64,000 nt of DNA. It comes from Formosa sediminum. GTDB lineage: Bacteria; Bacteroidota; Bacteroidia; Flavobacteriales; Flavobacteriaceae. The notes beneath the pieces were generated by a model, which was not told the DNA's origin, did not search any database, and worked only from the letters and a program-made list of their open reading frames with translations. Shown here in pieces: positions 25,668 through 34,491 of the stretch; position 1 is the stretch's first letter; the number at the start of each line of letters is the position of its first letter. The position numbers and the translations under genes were made by a program. The stretch covers positions 1,364,001 through 1,428,000 of the forward strand of contig NZ_CP041637.1 of NCBI RefSeq assembly GCF_007197735.1. Reading direction: 5' to 3'.

Positions 25668-28052
25668 ATGAAAAACATACTATATATTTTTATTGCACTA
25701 CACATGTTTAATGTGGGTATTGCACAAAATCCAACGAGAACCTTTGTAAAGTCTGAATCTGTAACAGACGGATATAAAGTAGCCGTAAATGATGGGTATT
25801 ATGTGTTTAGTTTATACAACACAGATGTTATAGAAACGACGTTTGTACCCAAGGGAGAAACGTTAAAAACACAATCTCATGCAGTAGTTTTAGAGACTCA
25901 TACAAAGTTTAATGGAGTTAAGGATACTCCAACTTCACTTCGTTTAGAATCTAATGGTATTTCGGTACACATTATTAAATCACCTTTTCAAATTCAATAT
26001 TTATATCAAGGCCAACCACTGGTTTCAGAAAAAAAGGGATACTCTAAAATCGAAACAGGTGAAACCATTCAGTTTAATTTAGACGAGACTGAAGTGTTGT
26101 ATGGTGGAGGCGCAAGAGCGTTAGGCATGAATCGTCGTGGAAATCGTTTACAATTGTACAATCGTGCACATTACGGTTACGAAACCCATAGCGAGTTAAT
26201 GAATTATACCTTACCTATTGTAATGTCTTCTAAAAAATACATGATTCATTTTGATAATGCGCCTATTGGATATTTAGATTTAGATAGTAAGCACGATAAT
26301 AGTTTAACGTATGAAACTATTTCCGGACGAAAAACGTATCAGGTTATTGCATCAGATTCGTGGGAAGATATTATAAATAATTACACCCAATTAACAGGAA
26401 AACAACCTATGCCACCACGTTGGGCTTTAGGAAATTTTTCTAGCCGATTTGGATATCATTCCGAAGCAGAAACTCGTGCAACAGTTTCAAAATTTAAAGC
26501 GGAAGAAATTCCTGTAGATGCCGTAATTTTAGATTTATATTGGTTTGGTAAAACCGTTGAAGGCACCATGGGGAATTTAGCTTTTGATACAGATTCATTT
26601 CCTACGCCTCAAAAAATGATTAAAGATTTTGAAAAACAGGGTGTAAATACCGTGTTAATTACAGAACCTTTTATATTAACAACATCTCACCGTTGGGAGG
26701 ATGCTGTTGCAAATAATGTGTTGGCAAAAGATAGTTTAGGTAATCCGTTTACTTACGATTTCTTTTTTGGAAATACGGGGCTTATAGATATTTACAGTAC
26801 GTCTGGTTTCGACTGGTTTTCTAATATCTATAAAGAGTTATTTAAAATGGGAGTATCCGGAATTTGGGGTGATTTAGGTGAGCCAGAGGTGCACCCTAAA
26901 GAATTGTTACATGCTACAGGAACAGCAGACGAAGTGCATAATATTTATGGGTATGATTGGGCAAGGTTAGTGTATGAAAGTAGTATAAATACAAATCCCA
27001 ATACACGTCCTTTTGTATTAATGCGTGCCGGCTATTCTGGCTCGCAGCGCTACGGACTTATTCCATGGTCTGGCGATGTAAACCGTACTTGGGGCGGGTT
27101 ACAAAGTCAGCCAGAAATTGCATTGCAAATGGGTATGCAAGGTTTAGGCTATATGCATAGTGATTTAGGTGGTTTTGCTGGAGACAATTTAGACGATGAA
27201 CTTTATGTGCGATGGTTACAGTATGGCGTTTTTCAGCCTATTTATAGACCGCATGCACAAGAAGAAGTACCTAGTGAGCCTGTATTTAGAAGTGAACACG
27301 CTAAAAATTTAGCACGAAAAGCCATCAAATTACGATATGCTTTATTACCTTATAATTACAATTTAGCATTTCAAAACAATCAAAAAGGCACACCATTAAT
27401 GCGTCCGTTATTTTTTGAAGATACCAAGGATACCACATTGCAAACTATAGCGAGTACCTATTATTGGGGCGATCAATTTTTGGTGTCTCCCATACTAAAA
27501 TCAGGTGTAATTACACACGAGGTTGTCTTTCCTAAAAATCATATTTGGTTTGATTTTTATACAGATGAAAAGATTGAGGGTGGGCAAACCAAAGCAGTAT
27601 CTGTGGTTAAAAATTCCATTCCAACTTATGTGAAAGCTGGTGCGTTTATACCCATGGCAAAACCCATGCAAAATACAAAAGCCTATACAGGGAACGATTT
27701 AATTCTTCATTATTATAATGATGTATCTGTGTCACAAAGCAACTACCAATGGTATAATGATGATGGTAAAACGGTAAAAGCTTTCGAAAAAGGTAAATAT
27801 GAAAAACTTAATGTTTCATATCTAAACGATAAAAAAGGGGTAAAGTTTAAGTTTAAAGCAGAAATAGGGATGTCTTATCCTTCTAAAACAAAATTAATTC
27901 AGCTTACTATTCACAACTTATTAACAGCACCGAAGAGTATAAAAAATGGAAAAAAAGACATGTCGTTTACTTATAATAAACTTACGCATGTATTAGAAAT
28001 TCCTGTAGTATGGGAAACAGAAAATGAGTTAGAACTTAAAATAATATTATAA
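25668..28052 (+). CDS. GH31 alpha-glucosidase, periplasmic
   Basis: A 794-residue protein with a signal peptide (ending FNVGIAQ), an N-terminal galactose-mutarotase-like domain (about 25-235) and a GH31 barrel. The nucleophile is Asp402 in GIWGDLGEPE and the acid/base Asp470 in IPWSGDVNRTW; the substrate-binding FGKTVEGTMG and RPHAQEE-like text are present. The C-terminal beta domains include WFDFYTDEKIEGGQ. GH31 enzymes with this context release glucose from the non-reducing end of maltooligosaccharides; related family members act on isomaltose or are transferases. It overlaps the next gene by 1 base, which implies coupled translation. Confidence 0.9.
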   Translation: MKNILYIFIALHMFNVGIAQNPTRTFVKSESVTDGYKVAVNDGYYVFSLYNTDVIETTFVPKGETLKTQSHAVVLETHTKFNGVKDTPTSLRLESNGISVHIIKSPFQIQYLYQGQPLVSEKKGYSKIETGETIQFNLDETEVLYGGGARALGMNRRGNRLQLYNRAHYGYETHSELMNYTLPIVMSSKKYMIHFDNAPIGYLDLDSKHDNSLTYETISGRKTYQVIASDSWEDIINNYTQLTGKQPMPPRWALGNFSSRFGYHSEAETRATVSKFKAEEIPVDAVILDLYWFGKTVEGTMGNLAFDTDSFPTPQKMIKDFEKQGVNTVLITEPFILTTSHRWEDAVANNVLAKDSLGNPFTYDFFFGNTGLIDIYSTSGFDWFSNIYKELFKMGVSGIWGDLGEPEVHPKELLHATGTADEVHNIYGYDWARLVYESSINTNPNTRPFVLMRAGYSGSQRYGLIPWSGDVNRTWGGLQSQPEIALQMGMQGLGYMHSDLGGFAGDNLDDELYVRWLQYGVFQPIYRPHAQEEVPSEPVFRSEHAKNLARKAIKLRYALLPYNYNLAFQNNQKGTPLMRPLFFEDTKDTTLQTIASTYYWGDQFLVSPILKSGVITHEVVFPKNHIWFDFYTDEKIEGGQTKAVSVVKNSIPTYVKAGAFIPMAKPMQNTKAYTGNDLILHYYNDVSVSQSNYQWYNDDGKTVKAFEKGKYEKLNVSYLNDKKGVKFKFKAEIGMSYPSKTKLIQLTIHNLLTAPKSIKNGKKDMSFTYNKLTHVLEIPVVWETENELELKIIL

Positions 28053-29938
28053 TGTTTAAACATCAAATAGTGTCAATTGCAATGATTTTATTAGTTTTAA
28101 TCAGCTGTGATTCTAAAAACAAAGATATTTTGAAAGAAAGTAATATAACAGAAACGACCACTGCTCCAAAAAAGGAAGTCGTATATCAGGTATTTACCCG
28201 TTTGTTTGGAAATACAAATCCTACAAATAAGCCTTGGGGAACTATTGAAGAAAACGGTGTGGGAAAATTTAACGACTTCACAGATAAAGCTTTACAAGAA
28301 ATTAAAGATTTAGGTGTAACGCATATTTGGTATACAGGTGTGCCGCATCATGATGTTATTAGAGATTATACCCATATTGGTATTTCTCACGACGATCCCG
28401 ATGTGGTTAAAGGTCGTGCAGGATCGCCTTATGCAGTAAAGGATTATTATAACGTAAATCCCGATTTAGCCGAAAATCCAGCAGAGCGTTTACAAGAATT
28501 CGAAGCTTTAATTGAGCGTTCGCACAAAGCCGGGCTTAAAGTAATTATCGATATTGTACCTAATCATGTTGCTAGAAATTATCAGAGCATAACTAAACCA
28601 TTAGGAGTTACAGATTTTGGTGAAATGGATGATAAAACCGTGGTTTACGATGTGAATAATAATTTTTACTATAATCCAGGTCAACCTTTTGTAGTGCCAG
28701 AACGTCCTAATGGTTATGTGCCTTTAGGTGGTGATTATAACCCGCTATCCGACGGAAAGTTTACTGAAAACCCATCTAAATGGACAGGGAATGGCTCGCG
28801 TTTACCACAACCAAATCCTAACGATTGGTACGAAACGGTTAAAATTAATTATGGTGTAACGCCAGATGGGCAGCATGATTTTGATAGTTTACCAAAAGGT
28901 TATGATACTAAAGATTATAAAGCACACTTCGAGTTTTGGAAAGATAAAACAGTACCAAATTCTTGGGTAAAATTTAAAGATATTGCCTTGTATTGGACCG
29001 CTAAAGGTGTAGATGGATTTAGATATGATATGGCCGAAATGGTGCCTGTAGAATTCTGGAGTTATATGAATTCTAACATAAAAATGAAAAATCCAGACGC
29101 ATTTTTATTAGCAGAAGTATATAATCCAAGTTTGTATAGAGATTATATACGTAAAGGAAAAATGGATTATTTATACGATAAAGTTCAGTTGTACGATACG
29201 TTAAAACATGTCATTCAAGGTTGGGGTAAGACTGATTATATTTGGCCAATTCAAGAAGAGTTAAAAGATATAGAACACCATATGTTACACTTTCTTGAAA
29301 ACCACGACGAACAACGTATTGCAAGTCCTGAGTTTGCAGGAAATGCACAAAAAGCAAAACCAGCAATGGTGGTTTCTGCAACCATTAGCACATCGCCAAC
29401 GTTAATTTATTTTGGTCAAGAATTGGGAGAGCCTGCAGCAGAAGATCTAGGTTTTGGCGACCCATCTAGAACGTCTATTTTCGATTATGGTAGTGTACCA
29501 ACATTAAGACGTTGGGTGAATAATAAACAATTTGATGGCGGACAATCTACTCCAGAGGAATTAGAATTAAGAGATTTTTACAAGCGGTTATTAAATTTTA
29601 CTATTAATAGCGATGCTTTAATGGGCGAATATTACAACCTACATCAATTCAATACAGATCATACCGAACATTACGGGTTAAAACAATTTTCTTACGTGCG
29701 TTGGAGCGATCAGGAAAAACTAATAGTGGTTAATAATTTTGATGCAGATTATGGTACAGAATTCTATTTAAAATTACCAAAAGAAGTAGTTGTGGCATGG
29801 AATTTAAAACCAGGAGAATATATGTTAGAAGATCAGTTGTATCATTCCTATCAAACACAGCTAAAAGTGTCTGATGATGGTGCCGAAGCTAAAATTGCCG
29901 TACAACCTTTACAGTCTTTCATCTTTAAATTACAATAG
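28052..29938 (+). CDS. GH13 alpha-amylase family lipoprotein (first of two)
   Basis: A 628-residue lipoprotein (signal MFKHQIVSIAMILLVLISC, lipid Cys19, then DSKNKD). The GH13 barrel starts near residue 45 (VVYQVFTRLFGN) and shows catalytic Asp326 in GFRYDMAEM, Glu355 in LLAEVYNP and Asp419 in ENHDEQRI. A small C-terminal beta domain follows. The residues after Cys are only weakly acidic, which is less like a surface lipoprotein than SusD or the SusE/F protein in this locus, so a periplasmic location is more likely. The product specificity is unknown. Confidence 0.88.
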   Translation: MFKHQIVSIAMILLVLISCDSKNKDILKESNITETTTAPKKEVVYQVFTRLFGNTNPTNKPWGTIEENGVGKFNDFTDKALQEIKDLGVTHIWYTGVPHHDVIRDYTHIGISHDDPDVVKGRAGSPYAVKDYYNVNPDLAENPAERLQEFEALIERSHKAGLKVIIDIVPNHVARNYQSITKPLGVTDFGEMDDKTVVYDVNNNFYYNPGQPFVVPERPNGYVPLGGDYNPLSDGKFTENPSKWTGNGSRLPQPNPNDWYETVKINYGVTPDGQHDFDSLPKGYDTKDYKAHFEFWKDKTVPNSWVKFKDIALYWTAKGVDGFRYDMAEMVPVEFWSYMNSNIKMKNPDAFLLAEVYNPSLYRDYIRKGKMDYLYDKVQLYDTLKHVIQGWGKTDYIWPIQEELKDIEHHMLHFLENHDEQRIASPEFAGNAQKAKPAMVVSATISTSPTLIYFGQELGEPAAEDLGFGDPSRTSIFDYGSVPTLRRWVNNKQFDGGQSTPEELELRDFYKRLLNFTINSDALMGEYYNLHQFNTDHTEHYGLKQFSYVRWSDQEKLIVVNNFDADYGTEFYLKLPKEVVVAWNLKPGEYMLEDQLYHSYQTQLKVSDDGAEAKIAVQPLQSFIFKLQ

Positions 29939-29941
29939 ATT

Positions 29942-31612
29942 ATGCGTAACTTTATAGTAGTTTTAATGTTAGGGATTATGATTACAGGTTGTCAAAATAA
30001 AACAGAACAAGCGGTTGAAAAAAACGTAAAGATTCCGTTTGAATGGGATGCGGCTACAATTTACTTTATGTTAGTAGACCGTTTTAATAATGCAGATACC
30101 TCCAATGATGAAAATTTTAATAGAAATAAAGAAACAGGTGTTTTAAGAGGTTTTGAAGGTGGAGATATTAAAGGAATAACACAAAAAGTAGAATCTGGTT
30201 ATTTTACAGATTTAGGTGTTAATGCGATATGGATGACACCAATTGTTGAGCAAATACATGGCGGAACAGACGAAGGCACAGGGTTGTCTTATGGTTTTCA
30301 TGGGTATTGGACTAAAGATTGGACTAATTTAGATCCCGATTTTGGGACAAAAGAAGATTTAAAGCAATTGGTGGCAGCGGCACACAAAAAAGGAATTCGT
30401 ATTGTTTTAGATGCCGTAATTAATCATAGAGGTCCAGTTACAGATCAAGATCCTGTTTGGCCTCAAAGTTGGGTTAGAACGGGTCCTGCTTGCGATTACC
30501 ATGATTTCGATAGTACTGTGAGTTGCACTTTGGTTGAAAATTTACCAGATATAAGAACAGAAAGTGACGAAGCAGTAGATTTACCACCTCAGTTAGTAGA
30601 AAAGTGGAGAGCAGAAGGACGCTACGAAAAAGAAGTAGCAGAATTAGATGCCTTTTTTGAAAAGACAGGCTACCCAAGAGCACCACGATTTTACATCATG
30701 AAATGGTTAGCCGATTATATTACAGAATTTGGAATAGACGGTTATCGCGTAGATACTGTAAAGCACACAGAACCTTATGTTTGGCGTGAATTTAGAAAAG
30801 TTGTAGATGCTGCATTTGAGCAATTTAAAGCAGAAAACCCAGATAAAGTTTTAGACGATAATGGATTTTATCTTGTAGGGGAAGTATACAATTATGCTAT
30901 TAGTAATGAAAAAGCATTTGATTTTGGAGATCGTAAAGTTAATTATTTTGATCAGGCATTTAATCAGTTAATTAATTTTGAATTCAAATGGAATGCCGAG
31001 CAAATGGATTACGAATCTATGTTTGTAAAGTACGATACCATCATTCATAACGATTTAAAAGAGTATAGTGTTCTAAATTATTTAAGTTCTCATGACGACG
31101 GACAACCGTTCGATCCCATGCGTGAAAAGCCTTTTGAAACCGCTACAAAATTACTGTTAACACAAGGTGCTGCTCAAATTTATTATGGCGATGAGTCTGC
31201 TCGTGTTTTACATGCCGAAGGTGCTATAGGCGATGCAAACTTACGTACTTTTATGAATTGGGACGATATTAAATCAAACCCAGCTACCCAAGCCATATTA
31301 GCACATTGGCAAATTTTAGGACGGTTTAGATCTCATCATCCTGCTGTTGGAGCAGGACGACATAATATGTTATCGTCATCTCCATATGTGTTTTCCAGAA
31401 CCTATGTAAAGGACGATTTTAAAGATGCTGTAGTTATAGGTTTAGAACTTGATAAAGGTTCAAAAACCATACCTGTCGAGGGTGTTTTTGCAGAAGGCGT
31501 ATCTGTTCATGATGCATATTCTAATACTACTGTTACTGTTAAAAGTGGTCAAGTGGTTTTAAATACTGAATATAATATGGTGTTATTAGAGCTAACGAAA
31601 TCTGCTGAATAA
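29942..31612 (+). CDS. GH13 alpha-amylase family lipoprotein (second of two)
   Basis: A 556-residue lipoprotein (signal ending GIMITGC, Cys17). The GH13 barrel begins near residue 30 (AATIYFMLVDRFNN) and has catalytic Asp271 in GYRVDTVKH, Glu314 in LVGEVYNY and Asp385 in SSHDDGQPF, with a long insertion before the nucleophile strand (about residues 165-250). It starts 3 bases after the previous amylase gene and is the last gene of the locus. The two lipoprotein amylases are only distantly alike, so they probably do different jobs rather than being recent copies. Confidence 0.88.
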   Translation: MRNFIVVLMLGIMITGCQNKTEQAVEKNVKIPFEWDAATIYFMLVDRFNNADTSNDENFNRNKETGVLRGFEGGDIKGITQKVESGYFTDLGVNAIWMTPIVEQIHGGTDEGTGLSYGFHGYWTKDWTNLDPDFGTKEDLKQLVAAAHKKGIRIVLDAVINHRGPVTDQDPVWPQSWVRTGPACDYHDFDSTVSCTLVENLPDIRTESDEAVDLPPQLVEKWRAEGRYEKEVAELDAFFEKTGYPRAPRFYIMKWLADYITEFGIDGYRVDTVKHTEPYVWREFRKVVDAAFEQFKAENPDKVLDDNGFYLVGEVYNYAISNEKAFDFGDRKVNYFDQAFNQLINFEFKWNAEQMDYESMFVKYDTIIHNDLKEYSVLNYLSSHDDGQPFDPMREKPFETATKLLLTQGAAQIYYGDESARVLHAEGAIGDANLRTFMNWDDIKSNPATQAILAHWQILGRFRSHHPAVGAGRHNMLSSSPYVFSRTYVKDDFKDAVVIGLELDKGSKTIPVEGVFAEGVSVHDAYSNTTVTVKSGQVVLNTEYNMVLLELTKSAE

Positions 31613-31658
31613 ATTTTATACTATTTAAATAGGTTTACAAGTAAGTGAACACATTTTT

Positions 31659-31695
31659 AACCTCTTTAAGTCTGATGTAAGGATTTAAGGAGGTT
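31659..31695 (+). terminator. Possible terminator or 3-prime stem of the glucan operon
   Basis: Arms AACCTCTTTAA (31659-31669) and TTAAGGAGGTT (31685-31695) pair with one G-U wobble. The following sequence TGTTATGTCTT is only moderately T-rich, so this may be a 3-prime protecting stem. It is the only clear hairpin in the 267-base gap before msrB. Confidence 0.4.
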
Positions 31696-31879
31696 TGTTA
31701 TGTCTTAAAAACATGATAAAGTTAGAACTATTTGTAAGGATGTAAGCGATTGTGTGTCTGATTATTTAGAGTGATATTACAAGGAAAAATTGTAAGATTA
31801 TTAACAGCCTAGATTTTTATGGGTAATAGTTATTAGTCATCTTTGTAATAGAGATTTTAATTAAAAGATTAAGACATAT

Positions 31880-32338
31880 ATGCTTACATGGAAACATATT
31901 ATTGATTTTGCTGTTAATGGCAATCCTAAACCAGATCGTCGTGTAGAGAAGTCTGCCGAAGATTGGCAAAAGTTATTAACGCCAGCCCAATATAGAATTG
32001 CAAGATTAAAAGGTACAGAACCAGCACATACTGGAGCACTTTGTAGCGCCCACGAAGCTGGAAAATACAGCTGTATATGTTGTGGTAGTTTATTATTTGA
32101 TTCTACAATAAAATTCGATTCCAGTTCTGGATGGCCAAGTTTTACGCAGCCTATTGAAGTAAATGCGATTAAATACGAAAAAGATACTGCCTTTGGTATG
32201 GTTCGGGTAGAAATTATGTGTAATACCTGCGATGCACATTTAGGACATGTATTTCCAGATGGTCCAGAGCCTAGCGGATTACGATATTGTGTAAATTCAG
32301 AATCAATACATTTAGAGAAAGGAGACACTAATGACTAA
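31880..32338 (+). CDS. msrB: Peptide-methionine (R)-S-oxide reductase
   Basis: A 152-residue MsrB domain protein. Both zinc CxxC pairs are present (CICC near residue 71 and CNTC near 114), along with SGWPSF and GHVFPDGP, and the catalytic Cys137 in RYCVNSESI. No signal peptide is seen, so it should act in the cytoplasm on methionine-R-sulfoxide. It overlaps msrA by 8 bases and heads a three-gene oxidative-stress group with msrA and selO. Confidence 0.95.
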   Translation: MLTWKHIIDFAVNGNPKPDRRVEKSAEDWQKLLTPAQYRIARLKGTEPAHTGALCSAHEAGKYSCICCGSLLFDSTIKFDSSSGWPSFTQPIEVNAIKYEKDTAFGMVRVEIMCNTCDAHLGHVFPDGPEPSGLRYCVNSESIHLEKGDTND

Positions 32339-32867
32339 TGTAAATCAAACTATAACTCTTGGAGGTGGATGTTTCTGGTGTGTAGAAGCCGTTTTTCAGC
32401 AAATTAAAGGGGTAGAAAATGTGGTTTCAGGATATACTGGTGGGACAGTACCTGGTAAGCCAACATATCGAGAAATATGCTCCGGTTTAACTGGGCATGC
32501 CGAAGTTGTTCAAATTACATACAATACGAATGTAATTTCGTTACAAGAGCTTTTAATCATCTTTTTTACCACACACGATCCAACGACTTTAAATCGTCAA
32601 GGAGCCGATCGCGGTACCCAATACCGTTCTGTAATTTATTATCAGAATGAAGAAGAAAAAGCAATTGCAGAGGCTGTTATTGAAAATATTCAGCCATATT
32701 TCGATGATAAGATTGTTACTGAAGTCAGTCTGCTAGGACCGTTTTTTGAAGCAGAAGATTATCATCAAGATTATTACGAAAACAACAAAACACAAGGTTA
32801 TTGCACTGCCGTGATTAATCCGAAATTGGCTAAGTTAAGACAAATGCATGCCGACAAATTAAAATAA
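32331..32867 (+). CDS. msrA: Peptide-methionine (S)-S-oxide reductase
   Basis: A 178-residue MsrA with the catalytic Cys14 in GGGCFWCVEAVF and the family stretches GYTGG, GHAEVVQ, TTHDPTTLNRQGADRGTQYR and DYHQDYYE. Cytoplasmic, no signal peptide. It repairs methionine-S-sulfoxide and pairs with the overlapping msrB, so both stereoisomers are covered by one transcript. Confidence 0.96.
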   Translation: MTNVNQTITLGGGCFWCVEAVFQQIKGVENVVSGYTGGTVPGKPTYREICSGLTGHAEVVQITYNTNVISLQELLIIFFTTHDPTTLNRQGADRGTQYRSVIYYQNEEEKAIAEAVIENIQPYFDDKIVTEVSLLGPFFEAEDYHQDYYENNKTQGYCTAVINPKLAKLRQMHADKLK

Positions 32868-32877
32868 GAATTCCATA

Positions 32878-34449
32878 TTGAAAACTTTTAAATCACATAT
32901 AAACGAGATCTTTACAAGCGAACTTCCTGCCGATCCTATAATAGAAAATAATAGACGTCAAGTGGAAGAGGCTTGTTTTTCTTTTGTTACGCCTCAGCAA
33001 ACTAAAAAGCCAGAACTTATTCATGTTTCTCCAGAGATGTTGAAACAATTAGGGATTACAGAAGCTGAAAGTCAGTCGGAAGAATTTTTAAAAGTGTTTA
33101 CAGGAAATCAAGTGTTACAAGGGACTAAGCCATATGCCATGTGCTATGGTGGACATCAATTTGGGAATTGGGCAGGACAATTAGGCGATGGTCGTGCTAT
33201 AAATTTAACCGAAATTGAATATAAAAAACAGCATTGGGCCTTACAACTTAAAGGCGCAGGACCTACGCCATATTCTAGGACTGCCGATGGATTGGCAGTG
33301 CTGCGTTCGTCTGTTCGCGAGTATTTATGTAGCGAAGCCATGTTTCATTTGGGTGTGCCAACAACGCGAGCTTTGTCGTTAGCGGTAACTGGAGATCAAG
33401 TGCTACGCGATGTCATGTATAACGGAAATCCGGAGTACGAAAAAGGAGCTGTAGTATGTCGTGTAGCACCAAGTTTTCTGCGTTTTGGGAGTTTTGAAAT
33501 TTTTGCGGCAAGAGAAGATGTTAAAACGCTTAGAACACTTACAGATTATACTATTAAGCATTTTTATCCAGAATTGGGACCGCCCTCTAAAAATACACAT
33601 TTAGCATTTTTTAAAGCAGTTTCAGAGCGTACACTAAAACTAATTATCGATTGGCAACGTGTGGGATTTGTGCATGGCGTGATGAATACCGATAATTTAT
33701 CAATCTTAGGACTAACTATAGATTATGGACCTTATGGGTGGTTAGAAGGTTTTGATTTTGGTTGGACGCCAAATACAACCGATAGACAACACAAAAGATA
33801 CCGCTACGGTAATCAACCCAATATTGGATTGTGGAATTTATATCAATTAGCAAATGCACTATTTCCTTTAATTGAAGATGTAGAGTCATTACAGGCCGTT
33901 TTAGACGATTATAAAACCAATTTTGAATCCCAGTCTTTACAGATGATGCGTTCAAAATTAGGACTTTTTGAAGCAGATGAATCCGATTTACAACTGATTC
34001 AAGATTTAGAAGATGCGTTACATTCCGCAGAAATCGATATGACTCTATTCTTTAGAAACCTTTCGAAATTTGAAAAGGGAAAACCATCAAATGGCTTACA
34101 ACTCATTAATGAGGCCTTTTATAATTCAGCAGCTATAACTTCAGAACTTGAAGCGGTTTGGAAAAGGTGGTTTAAAAGGTATGCAGAGCGATTACAAAAA
34201 GAATCAGAATCTGATGTAGAGCGTGCTTTAAAAATGAATCGCGTTAATCCAAAATATGTGCTTAGAAATTATATGGCACAATTGGCTATAGATGACGCTG
34301 AACAAGGAGATTATGCATTGGTGGATGAATTATTCAACCTATTAAAAAATCCATACGACGAGCAACCGGAATATCAAAAATGGTTTGCTAAACGTCCAGA
34401 ATGGGCAAGAAATAAAGTAGGATGTTCTATGCTTTCCTGTAGTTCTTAA
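32878..34449 (+). CDS. selO: Protein adenylyltransferase SelO (YdiU family)
   Basis: A 523-residue SelO pseudokinase-fold enzyme that transfers AMP to proteins. Conserved blocks are CYGGHQFGNWAGQLGDGRA, LKGAGPTPYSR, LRSSVREYL and GFVHGVMNTDN. The C-terminus carries CSMLSCSS, which matches the redox-sensitive cysteine region (selenocysteine in animals). The start is a TTG at 32878, 10 bases after msrA; there is no in-frame ATG before a stop. Its position behind msrBA fits the known link of SelO to oxidative stress. Confidence 0.92.
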   Translation: MKTFKSHINEIFTSELPADPIIENNRRQVEEACFSFVTPQQTKKPELIHVSPEMLKQLGITEAESQSEEFLKVFTGNQVLQGTKPYAMCYGGHQFGNWAGQLGDGRAINLTEIEYKKQHWALQLKGAGPTPYSRTADGLAVLRSSVREYLCSEAMFHLGVPTTRALSLAVTGDQVLRDVMYNGNPEYEKGAVVCRVAPSFLRFGSFEIFAAREDVKTLRTLTDYTIKHFYPELGPPSKNTHLAFFKAVSERTLKLIIDWQRVGFVHGVMNTDNLSILGLTIDYGPYGWLEGFDFGWTPNTTDRQHKRYRYGNQPNIGLWNLYQLANALFPLIEDVESLQAVLDDYKTNFESQSLQMMRSKLGLFEADESDLQLIQDLEDALHSAEIDMTLFFRNLSKFEKGKPSNGLQLINEAFYNSAAITSELEAVWKRWFKRYAERLQKESESDVERALKMNRVNPKYVLRNYMAQLAIDDAEQGDYALVDELFNLLKNPYDEQPEYQKWFAKRPEWARNKVGCSMLSCSS

Positions 34450-34491
34450 AATGTAGAGTGTATATTCTAATCAAAGAAAAAGAAATTAAAT

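Noticed and set aside
31659-31695. AACCTC/GAGGTT stem seen as an anti-Shine-Dalgarno control element
   Set aside because: The resemblance to the 16S rRNA end is suggestive, but no start codon lies close to the GGAGG; a simple 3-prime stem is a better reading.
31861-32328. A 155-codon minus-strand frame opposite msrB
   Set aside because: It lies almost wholly over the well-supported msrB gene, has no recognisable domain and no start context of its own; it is a shadow of the real frame.
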